In this document: positions 45,570 through 54,293 of the stretch, piece after piece
How the letters are laid out: each line of letters opens with the position of its first letter
Position numbering within the stretch: the stretch's first letter is position 1
Assembly: GCA_963714425.1 (NCBI GenBank)
Contig: CAVQOI010000004.1
Coordinates: 620,001-684,000, forward strand
Direction: 5' to 3'
DNA length: 64,000 bases
DNA from: DATCYX01 sp963714425
GTDB lineage: Bacteria > Chloroflexota > Anaerolineae > Anaerolineales > UBA4823
Notes under the pieces: generated by a model
Told to the model about the DNA's origin: nothing
The model's database searches: none
The model's input: only the letters and a program-made list of their open reading frames with translations
Program-made: the position numbers and the translations under genes

Positions 45570-46116
45570 ATCAAACCGCAAAGAAATCCGCCTGGCAGGT
45601 GAGGGTGGGCAGGGCATGATCCTGGCAGGGATTATCCTGGCGGAGGCCGCGGCAATCTTCGATGATAAATACGCCGTGCAAACACAATCCTACGGGCCGG
45701 AAGCGCGGGGCGGGGCGAGCAAGGCGGAAGTAATCATTGACACCGAGGAGATCGATTACCCCGAGGCGATCAGCGCCGATGTGCTGGTAGCCCTCAGCCA
45801 GGAAGCCTGCGATAAATACGCAGCCAATTTGAAGAAAGATGGCCTGTTGATCGTGGATGCGGATAAAGTGGGCCGCGTGCCGTTCTCCAGCGCGGTCAAA
45901 GTGCCCATCCTGCACATGGCTGTTGAGACCACCGGCAAAGCCATCACTGCTAATGTGGTCGCTTTGGGATTGCTGGTTGGGCTGACCGGAGTTGTCTCCC
46001 GAGAAGCGCTCCAGAAAGCTGTGGTGGCACGCGCCCCCAAAGGAACGGAAGAAATTAATCTGCTTGGGTTGGAAGTGGGGTATAAGGCGGCTGAAGAGTT
46101 GTCTCGCAAGAATTGA
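45562..46116 (+). CDS. korC: 2-oxoacid:ferredoxin oxidoreductase, gamma subunit
   Basis: 184 residues from GTG 45562, nine bases after AGGAGG (45547-45552); a TTG at 45559 is the alternative. The start lies inside the end of korB (overlap of eight bases). Core: RLAGEGGQGMILAGIILAEAAAIFDDKYAVQTQSYGPEARGGASKAEVIIDTEEIDYPE (~9-67), the gamma-subunit CoA-binding fold with G(E/G)GGQG and QSYGPEARGG. It completes the four-subunit enzyme. A hairpin and T-run follow at 46142-46183. Confidence 0.9.
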   Translation: MPKSNRKEIRLAGEGGQGMILAGIILAEAAAIFDDKYAVQTQSYGPEARGGASKAEVIIDTEEIDYPEAISADVLVALSQEACDKYAANLKKDGLLIVDADKVGRVPFSSAVKVPILHMAVETTGKAITANVVALGLLVGLTGVVSREALQKAVVARAPKGTEEINLLGLEVGYKAAEELSRKN

Positions 46117-46141
46117 TCATCCCCTTCGTCCGGTTAAAGAA

Positions 46142-46183
46142 TAGAATGTTTCCGGCGGCAGTGCTGCTGGAAACATTCTTTTG
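46142..46183 (+). terminator. Terminator after korC
   Basis: AGAATGTTTCC and GGAAACATTCT pair, continuing through wobble pairs across GGCGGCA/TGCTGCT, and the stem is followed by TTTTG. It lies 25 bp after the korC stop and before a convergent tRNA gene. Confidence 0.75.
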
Positions 46184-46187
46184 TTAG

Positions 46188-46261
46188 CGCCCCCGGCGCG
46201 ACTCGAACACGCGACCCCTTGCTCCGCAAGCAAGTGCTCTAATCCACTGAGCTACGAGGGC
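46188..46261 (-). tRNA. tRNA-Arg, anticodon GCG
   Basis: A complete 74-nt cloverleaf on the minus strand. Acceptor GCCCTCG/CGGGGGC with one G-T pair, D-stem GCTC/GAGC, anticodon stem CTTGC/GCAAG around loop TTGCGGA, five-base variable region GGGTC, T-stem GCGTG/CGCGC around TTCGAGT, discriminator G. CCA is not encoded. The loop gives anticodon GCG (reads CGC), with A in the D-loop after GG as in other arginine tRNAs. GCG is uncommon; most bacteria use ACG modified to ICG. Confidence 0.92.
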
Positions 46262-46329
46262 TATTGGAAAACCAGTTACCTTGCGCGGGTGATTTTAATT
46301 CATTATCGGGAGGCGGTCAAGTGCTCGCG

Positions 46330-47496
46330 CTACACCTTCAGGTGAATGCGCTGAAACAGCCACACTCCAAAAGCGTAGTATAGCCCGGTGAGCACAGCCA
46401 GCGCGCCCACCTCAAAGTAAACCTGCTCCAGCCCGGCTCCCAGTGTGAAAATCTTGTTGAGCGCCGCCACCGCATGGGTGGGCGGTAAGAGATCAAACAA
46501 GCCAATGACGCGCCCGCCGATTGTGAAGAGGTCCACCCTCCCCACCGGGAACATGACTCCTGTAAAGAACATGCAAAACGCCAGGGGGAAATTGGCGATC
46601 AGGAAGGCCTGCGTCACCGTGCGTGAGAAGGCCGCCACGATCAAGCCCATGCCGACCATCGAGAGGCTGGTCAAGGCGCCGACAAGCAATGCCAGCCACA
46701 GAGGACCCTGGCTGCGAAATCCCACCGCCATGGCTACGGCAAAGGTCAGCATCACCGAAACTACCCCGGTCAGGCACAGCCCAAGGCTGGCGCCGCCCAG
46801 GTACTCGAAAGCCGTCACCCGTGTGATTTGCAGGCGGCGCAGCGTGCCGCTCTCCACCTCGCGGGCGATCATCATGGCAGCCTGGAAGACAAGCATGATG
46901 ACGGCAAACACCAGCAGCCCCGGTACGTAGATTTCAAACTCGCTGCGCGCTGCGGAAGCGCCCAAAGGGACCTCAACCACTTGAACGGGCTGGGGCAGGC
47001 CCGTCATATCACGCACGTACTGCTCCAGGGCCGCGTTCGCCATGACGCCCGCCACGGCATAATACGGGTTGGTCAGATCGCCGATGAAAGTCACCTGGGC
47101 CGGTGCAACCCGTTCCCCTGCTTGCGTCGCTAGCAGGCTGTGGGAGAAGTTTTCCGGGATGATCAGCAGCACCTGGATGTCGCGGTCACGCAGTTGCTCC
47201 TCCGCCTGCGAGCGCTCTGCCGCCTCGCTCACCTGGATCAGCGGGTCGCCGTTGGCGTAGGTGATCTGCTGCATGGCTGCCAGCACTCCTTCGCCTGCGG
47301 AGAACAGGGCTCCGTCAGCCATTTGTATAGGGATGTCCTGGTTCAGCACAGCAACTTTATACGAAGTGGAACCGTTTGGGAAGAAAAGCTGGTACACCAG
47401 CACCATGAGCGGGGCAAATGAAAGCGACAAGCTCAGAACCAGCAGATCACGGCTTTGCTCGCGCAAGTTCTTTCGGAAGACGCTGAAAAACCTCAT
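46330..47496 (-). CDS. ABC-2 type transporter permease
   Basis: 388 residues: one N-terminal helix (~20-40), a large exported domain (~45-195) and five to six C-terminal helices (LLVFAVIMLVFQAAMMIAREVESGTLRRLQITRVTAFEYLGG, ~195-237; described by position), the YhgE/ABC-2 layout. The EVESGT(L)RRLQ element is the coupling motif for the ATPase. It overlaps the ATPase gene by four bases (ATGA), so the two form a unit. Exporters of this form move antibiotics, lipids or polysaccharide; nothing here reveals the cargo. Confidence 0.82.
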   Translation of the reverse strand: MRFFSVFRKNLREQSRDLLVLSLSLSFAPLMVLVYQLFFPNGSTSYKVAVLNQDIPIQMADGALFSAGEGVLAAMQQITYANGDPLIQVSEAAERSQAEEQLRDRDIQVLLIIPENFSHSLLATQAGERVAPAQVTFIGDLTNPYYAVAGVMANAALEQYVRDMTGLPQPVQVVEVPLGASAARSEFEIYVPGLLVFAVIMLVFQAAMMIAREVESGTLRRLQITRVTAFEYLGGASLGLCLTGVVSVMLTFAVAMAVGFRSQGPLWLALLVGALTSLSMVGMGLIVAAFSRTVTQAFLIANFPLAFCMFFTGVMFPVGRVDLFTIGGRVIGLFDLLPPTHAVAALNKIFTLGAGLEQVYFEVGALAVLTGLYYAFGVWLFQRIHLKV

Positions 47497-48440
47497 TCGC
47501 GCAGCCTCCGTCCGGTGAGCTGGATGAACACATCTTCAAGTGAGTTAGGGCGCAGGCTGACCTCGCCCGCCCGGTAGCCAGCTGCTTCGATACAATCCAA
47601 GATCAGCGCCAGCTGACCCACCGCCTTCATCAATCGCAAGCTCAGGGTTCGGGAGGTAGGATCCAAGCTCAACTCATCCACCACGCTTGCCAATCCACTT
47701 TGAAGCTGCTCCAGGTTCCCGCGAGTATCTAACAGAGCCACCTCGACCACGTCCCCAACCCCAATTCGCTGTTTGAGCTTTTCTGGCGTATCCACCACCA
47801 GCAGCACACCGTGATCGATGATCGCCACCCTATCCGCCAGGCGCTCAGCCTCGTCCATATTATGTGTGGTCAAAATGACAGTCTTGTGCCGTGCCAGAGA
47901 CTGGATGTATTCGCGCACACGCACCCGGCTTTGCGGATCGAGGCCGGCTTCAGGCTCGTCCAGCACCACGACTTCCGGATCGTGAACCAGCGCAAGAGCC
48001 AGGTTCAGCCTGCGCCTCATCCCACCAGAGAGAAAGCGCGCCTGTTGGCGGCTCTTTTCTGCCAACCCTAGCTCCTCGAGCAGGCGCTCGCCACTGCGGC
48101 GGGCTTCCGGGGGGCGCATCGCATACATCTCCCCCGTAAACTGTAGCTGCTCCAGGCAGGTTAGTCGCTCCCATACCGTCACTTCCTGTGGGCAAACGCC
48201 CACTTTCGCCCTAGTAGCCACACCCGCCAATTCGATGGGTTCCCCGTGCAGCCATACCCGCCCCTCGTCGGGTTTGAGCAGCCCGCACATCATGTTGATC
48301 GATGTGGTCTTCCCGGCGCCGTTAGGTCCCAGGAAGCCGAACACCTCGCCCGCGTACACCTCCAGGCTGAGGTGATCCACAGCTGTCAAGGAGCCGAAGC
48401 GCCTGGTCAAATTTTCCGTTCTAAGGACAACCTCCCCCAT
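47493..48440 (-). CDS. ABC transporter ATPase (DrrA/NodI-type exporter)
   Basis: 315 residues. Walker A GPNGAGKTTS (~37-46), Q-loop VCPQEVTVWERLT, signature LSGGMRRRLNLALALVHDPEVVVLDEPEAGLDPQSR (with Walker B) and H-switch TTHNMDEAE. The C-terminal ~85 residues are the usual regulatory extension of type-2 exporters. Starts at the end of the DUF711 gene (TGATG) and overlaps the permease, so three genes are translationally linked. Confidence 0.9.
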   Translation of the reverse strand: MGEVVLRTENLTRRFGSLTAVDHLSLEVYAGEVFGFLGPNGAGKTTSINMMCGLLKPDEGRVWLHGEPIELAGVATRAKVGVCPQEVTVWERLTCLEQLQFTGEMYAMRPPEARRSGERLLEELGLAEKSRQQARFLSGGMRRRLNLALALVHDPEVVVLDEPEAGLDPQSRVRVREYIQSLARHKTVILTTHNMDEAERLADRVAIIDHGVLLVVDTPEKLKQRIGVGDVVEVALLDTRGNLEQLQSGLASVVDELSLDPTSRTLSLRLMKAVGQLALILDCIEAAGYRAGEVSLRPNSLEDVFIQLTGRRLRE

Positions 48441-49675
48441 CAGCTCCCTCCCTTCATTTTGTTACGAGCAGCCAGGTCAAACGCCTCATCACCTGACAGA
48501 AGCCCCTCGAGAGGTTTGGAATCAAGCCTCATTACGCGGCTGTTGGCAAAGTACGCAAAATCAAAGGCAGTCGGGTCTCCGGCGTGCTTCCCAGGGATGG
48601 GCATCAGCCGGGCAGTGAGTGGCTTGTCCAGGCGGCATGCAAGGGCGGCTACGTCCAACAACACTGCCTCAAGCTCCCGGCTGGTCACATCTCCCGCCAG
48701 GGGGACAGTATCCAATCCGGCTCCGCACACGGATGAGTAGAGCAAGAGGTCGCGCACTGTCAGGCTGTCTTCTGCGGCGTGTTGTGCCAGGATGGCATCT
48801 TCCATAACAGGCAGGAACAACCCGCAGAACCCGGTGCGGTGGAATTGGGCGTGGTCCATGGCATCCGCCAGGAATGCCGCAGCTGCCACCGATCCATGGA
48901 GACCCACCGCCTCCACACCCAGCCGCTCAAAAGCTGCCCCCAACGAGCGCCCCTCATCGGGGAAAGGCGCCAGTGAGAAATCAATTCCCCCAAAGCGCAC
49001 TCCATGGAGGCGAGCCAGCGCTTCGGCCTGGCTAGAAAGTTCCCTGGCGTGACTTTCAATGCTGTATATTAAATTCCGGCGAGCTTCTGCCAGGCTGCCC
49101 GCAGCCTGGACTGCATCTACCGCCAGCCCGGCAGCCTCGGTTGCCACAGCAAAAGCGATATCCCCACCACTATGATAAGCTGCTGGGAAGAAGGGGCCGC
49201 CGGGAGGCACATTTGCCAGTGCGGCGAAGCGCAGGTTGGCAAATCCGTCGGGAGAGATGGTGGATGCGCGGTGAATGACGTCAGCACATGCGCGGATGGC
49301 TGGCAGGGAAATTCTCCCCGCCACATCGGTCAGCATGGCACACAGAAAAACATTCTGCGTAGCAGCTAAGACTTCCGGGATGACCGGGTAACTATCCGGG
49401 ATCTCCACCAGCGCCGGGCCGAGCGAGACGTAATCGAAGCCCAGGGTCGCCGCCCGCGCTTCCAGGGCTTGAGCCAAAGCCAGCACCTGGTGCGGATCAA
49501 GCGGTGAAACCAGCTGGGGGAATGGAACGCTCGCAAGGCGCACGGTCTGCACCGCATATCCGGCAGATTCGAAAGCCGGTCGTGCCGCAGCAATGAACCT
49601 GCCGGCATGCCCCACTCTGGTCTCATCGACTGGCCATCCTGGGTTAAGGAAACAGGTGATTGATCGGATATTCAT
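48440..49675 (-). CDS. DUF711 family protein
   Basis: 411 residues, no membrane segments. Family match throughout: MNIRSITCFLNPGWPVDE, VRLASVPFPQL, DYVSLGPAL, RFAALANVPPGGPFFPAAYH (~155-174), GVRFGGIDFSLAPFP (~228-242), GFCGLFLPVMEDAILA (~290) and YSSVCGAGLDTVPLAGD (~323-339). DUF711/UPF0210 structures resemble glycyl-radical-enzyme-like folds without the radical; the biochemical function is unknown. It heads the transporter operon, sharing TGATG with the ATPase. A TrmH gene ends 15 bp away. Confidence 0.85.
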   Translation of the reverse strand: MNIRSITCFLNPGWPVDETRVGHAGRFIAAARPAFESAGYAVQTVRLASVPFPQLVSPLDPHQVLALAQALEARAATLGFDYVSLGPALVEIPDSYPVIPEVLAATQNVFLCAMLTDVAGRISLPAIRACADVIHRASTISPDGFANLRFAALANVPPGGPFFPAAYHSGGDIAFAVATEAAGLAVDAVQAAGSLAEARRNLIYSIESHARELSSQAEALARLHGVRFGGIDFSLAPFPDEGRSLGAAFERLGVEAVGLHGSVAAAAFLADAMDHAQFHRTGFCGLFLPVMEDAILAQHAAEDSLTVRDLLLYSSVCGAGLDTVPLAGDVTSRELEAVLLDVAALACRLDKPLTARLMPIPGKHAGDPTAFDFAYFANSRVMRLDSKPLEGLLSGDEAFDLAARNKMKGGS

Positions 49676-49690
49676 GCTGATATTATAAGG

Positions 49691-50485
49691 TTAGGTTCTT
49701 GATGCACTGGACGTCTCGCGCTGCCTCCTGACTTCGAAGAGCAGCACGGCGGTGGCTGCCGCGGCATTCAACGATTCCACATTGCCAGCCATAGGGATGT
49801 GCAGGCGCTGATCCGCGATTTGGAGCGCTGCCTGTCCAGAGCCAGCGGCCTCGCCGCCTACAACCAGGGCGAGTGGTGGGCGCAAATCGCAGCGTGAATA
49901 AACCTCCCCATCCCCGGCGTCCGCTAAAAGGACGCGCAGCCCGAGGCGCTTCACGAATACGGAAATCTGCTCCCATTCCCAAATCTCCAGGGGCAGGCGG
50001 AAATGCCCCCCCATGGCAGCCCGCACCACTTTGGGGGCATACACATCCACCCCACCAGGAGGTACCAGCGCCGCATCCACACCAACAGCTGCCGCTGTGC
50101 GCAGCATGCTGCCCAGGTTACCCGGATCGCGAATGCCGTCGGCGATCAAGATCAGACTTGGATCCCCCGGTATGGGCAGCGAGCGTGTCTCTAAAGCTAC
50201 TAACACTCCTTGAGGAGACTGTGTGTCGCTGGCGTGGCGCATGACCTGGTCGCTGACTTCCTCGATCAGCGCCCCCTGTGTGTTCATGCTGTCCACAACC
50301 GCCTGGGCGCGCTGGGGTAAATCAGCTGTGTGCAGCACCAGGCGCACCACCCAGCCAGCTGCCAGGGCTTCTTCCGCCAGTCGCACACCTTCAATGATGA
50401 AGACCCCCTCCTGCCTGCGGATGGAAGCATCCCCTTGTAAGGAGCGCACCCACTTGATTTTGGAGTTCTGGTTTGAAGTGATCAT
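49691..50485 (-). CDS. TrmH-family RNA 2'-O-methyltransferase
   Basis: 264 residues from ATG 50485 (MITSNQNSKIKWVRSLQ), preferred to an upstream start at 50566 since family members begin with this N-terminal domain. The SpoU_sub_bind domain (FIIEGVRLAEEALAAG, ~29-44) is followed by the SPOUT knot: LILIADGIRDPGNLGSMLRTAAAVGVDAALVPPGGVDVYAPKVVRAAMGGHFRLP (~113-168), LALVVGGEAAG and IPMAGNVESLNAAAATAVLLFE (~230-251). These three motifs bind SAM and carry the catalytic Arg/Asn. The exact target nucleotide (23S rRNA or tRNA) is not deducible. Confidence 0.9.
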   Translation of the reverse strand: MITSNQNSKIKWVRSLQGDASIRRQEGVFIIEGVRLAEEALAAGWVVRLVLHTADLPQRAQAVVDSMNTQGALIEEVSDQVMRHASDTQSPQGVLVALETRSLPIPGDPSLILIADGIRDPGNLGSMLRTAAAVGVDAALVPPGGVDVYAPKVVRAAMGGHFRLPLEIWEWEQISVFVKRLGLRVLLADAGDGEVYSRCDLRPPLALVVGGEAAGSGQAALQIADQRLHIPMAGNVESLNAAAATAVLLFEVRRQRETSSASRT

Positions 50486-50667
50486 TGCTCTGGGCTCATA
50501 AGATATTTTACCGTGATTAGCGGTCTGCTCGTCAGCCCAATCTTGTTTCTCAAGAGCATCTCGCAACCAGGTTGGGATCGTGCTGTAATTCAGGGCTATG
50601 GTAGAATTTGATCCAACATCTCCAATTTTTCAACTATCCGCACATATCAATCACAAAGGAGGGAGGC

Positions 50668-51546
50668 ATGACATTGGATCCGGGGTATTGGCTTCAGACC
50701 GTGCAAGATATTCTTACCACAATCCTCGCCTGGCTGCCCAGCCTGGCAGGTGCGCTGCTGCTTCTCTTACTCGGTTGGGTCGTGGCGCGCATTGTGCAGT
50801 TTGTCATCGGCGGCTTGTTGAGACGCGTGCACCTAGACCGCCTGTCCGAGCGAGCCGGCATCGCCAAGATTCTCTCGGATGCTGGGCTTGATCCCTCGGC
50901 AGTGAACCTGTTCGCCAGACTGGTGTACTGGCTGGTGCTGCTGGTCTTCGTGCTAGCTGCAGCAGAGAGCCTGGGTCTGGCTGGGGTGGTCACGACTCTC
51001 GACGGTTTTGTCAGCTACCTGCCGAGCGTGCTCGCCGGAGCGCTTATCTTGCTCCTCGGGAGCGTGATCGCGCGTGTGGTTGGCGATGCGGTCAGCGCCC
51101 TGGCTGTTCAAGCCGGGGTTGCCGGCGGTCAGGCACTTGGGCAAGTTGTGCGTTACGTGCTGCTGGTTTTTGCCATCATCCTGGCATTAGAGCAATTGGG
51201 CATCCAGACCAGCCTGCTGGTGATCTCCGCCACCACGCTTATCACCGCCACTGCCCTCGCTCTCGCACTGGCATTTGGTTTAGGGAGCCGCGATCTGGCG
51301 CGTAACATCATGGCTGGCTTCCACGCCAAAGACGAGTTTTCTCCCGGTCAGAGCCTGACTGTTGGCGGCATCAACGGTGTGCTGGTGAATATCGGTGCGG
51401 TTAAGTCGCAGATCCAGACTGCAGTTGGCCTGGTTTCCCTGCCAAATTCGATGCTCACAGAGCAGGAAGTTACCGTTCACTCCAAACCAGAAGCGACGAT
51501 GGAGGGCGACCACCAGTCGGGCGAGGCTGAGGCGGATGAGCTCTGA
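50668..51546 (+). CDS. MscS-like small mechanosensitive channel family protein
   Basis: 292 residues from ATG 50668, chosen because AGGAGGGAGG at 50657-50666 precedes it. An amphipathic N-terminus, then hydrophobic helices at ~18-40, ~80-105, ~115-135, ~160-180 and ~190-215, with glycine-rich LALALAFGLGSRDLARNIMAGFHAKDEFSPGQSLTVGGINGVLVNIG (~198-245) as the pore-lining helix and Sm-like beta domain. Conserved-TM-helix repeats (PSLAGALLLLLLGWVVA; PSVLAGALILLLGSVIA) are seen. The C-terminal ~30 residues are polar. The next gene starts 11 bases before its stop. Confidence 0.82.
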   Translation: MTLDPGYWLQTVQDILTTILAWLPSLAGALLLLLLGWVVARIVQFVIGGLLRRVHLDRLSERAGIAKILSDAGLDPSAVNLFARLVYWLVLLVFVLAAAESLGLAGVVTTLDGFVSYLPSVLAGALILLLGSVIARVVGDAVSALAVQAGVAGGQALGQVVRYVLLVFAIILALEQLGIQTSLLVISATTLITATALALALAFGLGSRDLARNIMAGFHAKDEFSPGQSLTVGGINGVLVNIGAVKSQIQTAVGLVSLPNSMLTEQEVTVHSKPEATMEGDHQSGEAEADEL

Positions 51547-53269
51547 TCATATTGTCGTCGCTGATTACATCGCCGGCGTTCTTTCTTCCGATGAGCACCA
51601 ACGGGCAAATACTCACCTAGAGTCTTGCTCTCAGTGCCTGGCTGCAGTCAACGCTGCCCAGGCAGTCCAAAACCAGGAACGATCCCGGCAGCTCTCCACC
51701 CTGTTTTTGCGCTTCACATCGAACCTCATCCAGGGTGGCGCAACGATGCTGTCGCCCGCCTTGCGCAATCTTCAAGACGAGCCCACTACGGACACCGCTC
51801 AGCCAATATCCCCTGCTATCATCATCGAGCCCTTGCGTGTGCTTACGCCAAGGGTGAAGCGCGGCGCAAGCGCCGCATTCCGCTTCCTGGGTCGCTTTGG
51901 CATCGTGCTTCTCCTGACCATCGCCGTGCTCCTCGTGCCCACGCCGGCTGGGCTAAGCCCGGAGGGACACCGCGCCATGGCAGTTTTCGTCTTCACCGGC
52001 AGCATCTTGGCGCTTGAGCCAGTGTCTCTGCCGATTGCAGCTTTGATGGTTCCGCTCGCCCAGGTTGCCCTGGGGGTCGCCAACACACCCCAGGCATTCG
52101 AGACCTTCTCCAGGCCGGTGGTTTTTCTCATTCTCGCCAGCTTATTCCTGGCAGAGGCGCTGCGCAAACACGGCCTGACCCGTCGCTTGGCGCTGAGCGC
52201 CATCGTCGCATCGGGAGGTGGCATCCCTGGTTTGGTGCTGGGAATGATGCTCATCGCCGCGTTATTTTCAATGTGGGTCGAAAACACCGCCACTGCTGCA
52301 GTGTTGATCCCGGTTGCGCTGACCATCTCCAGGTACGTGGACAACCCCAAGCATGCACGCCAGGTGTTAGTACTTCTGGTGCTCGGAATTGCCTATTCAG
52401 CCAGCCTGGGAGGGATGGTGACGATCATGGGCTCCGCTTCAAATGCCGTGGCTGCTGGATTCCTTGCCCAGGTGCGCCCATGGTCCTTTATAGATTGGAT
52501 GAAATATGGCTTACCGGCATTCCTGATCATCTTCCCGCTCACCTGGTGGGTACTGATGCGCCTGGTTTCAACATCTGCGAAAAGGTTGGATTTAGAGCCT
52601 GTCCGCCAAAAAGTAAACAAGCTGGGCTCAATGAGCTTCGTTGAGCGGGAGATCCTGGTTACTCTCGCCTTCGGAGTTGTTCTGTGGGTCGGGGGATCAT
52701 TCATCGAGCCACTCCTGGGCTTACCTGAAACGCTGCTCTCATCCGCCATGGTGGCGGTGATCATTGTGGCTTACCTGGCGATCCGAAATATCATCAACTG
52801 GGAGGATGTCAAAGGGGTGAGCTGGGGAATCTTCTTAATTATCGGGGCTGGACTATCCCTGGGCGAGACCTTGAGCCGCACAGGAGCCACCGACTGGTTT
52901 GCCGGTCTGATCGTGCCAATGATCAAAGGCCCGCCACTTTTGGTCACCATGTTATTGCTAATATATATATCCGCCTTGCTGACCAACGTGATGAATAACA
53001 CCACCATCGCGGCGGTATTCATTCCCATCCTAATCAGCATCGCCCAATCCGACCCATCCTTCAATGCCGTCCAACTGGTGCTGCCGGTTACGCTTGCCAC
53101 CACCTTCGGATACTCGCTGCCCTCCGCTTCAGGGAGGATGTCCTTAATTGCTGCCAGCGGCATTGTCGATCGAGGGGAAATGTTGCGCTATGGGCTAGTG
53201 CTGACCATCATCAGCTCGGCGGTGCTGGCAGTCTTCTTTTATGTATTGGCTGTTTTAAATTGGATTTGA
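51536..53269 (+). CDS. DASS-family transporter with an anti-sigma-like N-terminal zinc-finger motif
   Basis: 577 residues from ATG 51536 (MSSDHIVVADYIAGVLSSDEH). Residues ~22-35 read HQRANTHLESCSQCLAA, an HxxxCxxC motif like that of zf-HC2 anti-sigma proteins. A cytoplasmic linker (~40-115) follows, then ~11 helices of a divalent anion:sodium symporter (DASS/SLC13): RFLGRFGIVLLLTIAVLLVPTPAGLSPEGHRAMAVFVF, MWVENTATAAVLIPVAL, SASLGGMVTIMGSASNAVAAG, NVMNNTTIAAVFIPILI, PVTLATTFGYSLPSASGRMSL. NTAT- and NNTT-like motifs match substrate-binding loops of this family. Likely substrate: di/tricarboxylate, sulfate or phosphate. The zinc-finger-like extension is unusual for a transporter. Confidence 0.8.
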   Translation: MSSDHIVVADYIAGVLSSDEHQRANTHLESCSQCLAAVNAAQAVQNQERSRQLSTLFLRFTSNLIQGGATMLSPALRNLQDEPTTDTAQPISPAIIIEPLRVLTPRVKRGASAAFRFLGRFGIVLLLTIAVLLVPTPAGLSPEGHRAMAVFVFTGSILALEPVSLPIAALMVPLAQVALGVANTPQAFETFSRPVVFLILASLFLAEALRKHGLTRRLALSAIVASGGGIPGLVLGMMLIAALFSMWVENTATAAVLIPVALTISRYVDNPKHARQVLVLLVLGIAYSASLGGMVTIMGSASNAVAAGFLAQVRPWSFIDWMKYGLPAFLIIFPLTWWVLMRLVSTSAKRLDLEPVRQKVNKLGSMSFVEREILVTLAFGVVLWVGGSFIEPLLGLPETLLSSAMVAVIIVAYLAIRNIINWEDVKGVSWGIFLIIGAGLSLGETLSRTGATDWFAGLIVPMIKGPPLLVTMLLLIYISALLTNVMNNTTIAAVFIPILISIAQSDPSFNAVQLVLPVTLATTFGYSLPSASGRMSLIAASGIVDRGEMLRYGLVLTIISSAVLAVFFYVLAVLNWI

Positions 53270-53294
53270 TACAAATTATGAGAGGCAAAAGGCT

Positions 53295-53639
53295 ATGAGA
53301 GTGCTCGTGGTTGGAGCCGGGCGTACAGGTGCGAACGTGATCCGGCAGCTGCAGAAAAATCCAAGCGTCGAGATTATCGTCGTCGATCCACGCCCAGACG
53401 CTTATGCTGTGCGGCATGGAGTTATCCCCGCCGTCGATATCCTGGAAGCCTTCACACCCCTCACGCTTGATTACGTTTTAAATCAGGCTAAAGCGGAATT
53501 AGTATTGCTTGCGACTACTTCTGAGGACCTGGGGCTGGGTAATGCGCCCGGCATCGACGTGCTGGCAGATGCATTGCGCGAAGAGCTGTCCGCCAATTCA
53601 GAGATCCCCGTCATTACGGTTGCACGTTCAGGACGGTAA
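53295..53639 (+). CDS. Short TrkA-N / RCK-like NAD-binding protein
   Basis: 114 residues. The Rossmann start MRVLVVGAGRTGANVIRQLQKNPSVEIIVVD with GxGxxG (~7-12) and a terminal acidic residue of beta-2 fits a TrkA_N domain. It covers about one RCK domain without the C-terminal TrkA_C half. It follows the DASS gene by 25 bp and may regulate the transporter in response to NAD(H), which is inference. Its stop overlaps by 12 bases with the stop of the convergent macrodomain gene. Confidence 0.65.
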   Translation: MRVLVVGAGRTGANVIRQLQKNPSVEIIVVDPRPDAYAVRHGVIPAVDILEAFTPLTLDYVLNQAKAELVLLATTSEDLGLGNAPGIDVLADALREELSANSEIPVITVARSGR

Positions 53640-54182
53640 TGCCGCGATAAAGGCGTGAAGCGTGTCCTCATCGAATAACGTCAGGCGTATGAGGTTCAAG
53701 CCAGAGGATTCCTGCTCTCTGAAGTAAGCCAGAATGCTGCTTAAGATTACACCTGCAGCACGCTCTTTGGGAAAACCAAAGATGCCGGTAGAGATCGCTG
53801 GAAATGCAATCGATGCTAACCCGAGCCTATCGGCTACACGCAATGATCCAGCCACCGCCTGCGCCAGCTTATCGTCTTCGTCCCCCTCCCCCCATACCGG
53901 CCCCACGGCATGAATTACATAGCGGCAAGGAAGTTGTCCGGCGCGGGTGAACGCCGGCTCTGCGTGGCTCACTGCTCCGTGCTGGCGCACCCAGGCATCG
54001 CTCTCCGCCTGGATCTGCGCCCCACCGCGGCGGGAGATTGCACCTGCCACCCCGCCTCCATGCTGTAGCATGCGGTTGGCAGCGTTGACAATGGCGTCCA
54101 CCCTCTCCTGGGTAAGGTCACCCACCACGATCTGAAGAACCCGCTCACCCGACAGATCAATTTCCTTCATGCGATTATTCAT
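53628..54182 (-). CDS. Macrodomain protein (ADP-ribose / O-acetyl-ADP-ribose hydrolase type)
   Basis: 184 residues from ATG 54182; a GTG two codons upstream is an alternative. Motifs of the MacroD/YmdB group: IVVGDLTQERVDAIVNAANRMLQHGGGVAGAISRRGG (~17-53, by position) with the NAAN and GGGVAGAI loops that bind ADP-ribose, RYVIHAVGPVWGEG (~87-100) and AFPAISTGIFGFPKERAA (~127-144), the ribose/diphosphate loop. It would remove ADP-ribose marks or deacetylate O-acetyl-ADP-ribose. Stands alone. Confidence 0.9.
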   Translation of the reverse strand: MNNRMKEIDLSGERVLQIVVGDLTQERVDAIVNAANRMLQHGGGVAGAISRRGGAQIQAESDAWVRQHGAVSHAEPAFTRAGQLPCRYVIHAVGPVWGEGDEDDKLAQAVAGSLRVADRLGLASIAFPAISTGIFGFPKERAAGVILSSILAYFREQESSGLNLIRLTLFDEDTLHAFIAALPS

Positions 54183-54293
54183 GCTCACTCACAAACCAAG
54201 TATATCCTGATCCTTTCTTGTAAAAATCCCTTGACGGCTTCAAACGTTTGTTCTAAAATGCATCAACCCAACGGTAAGGATAAGGTCAATTAT

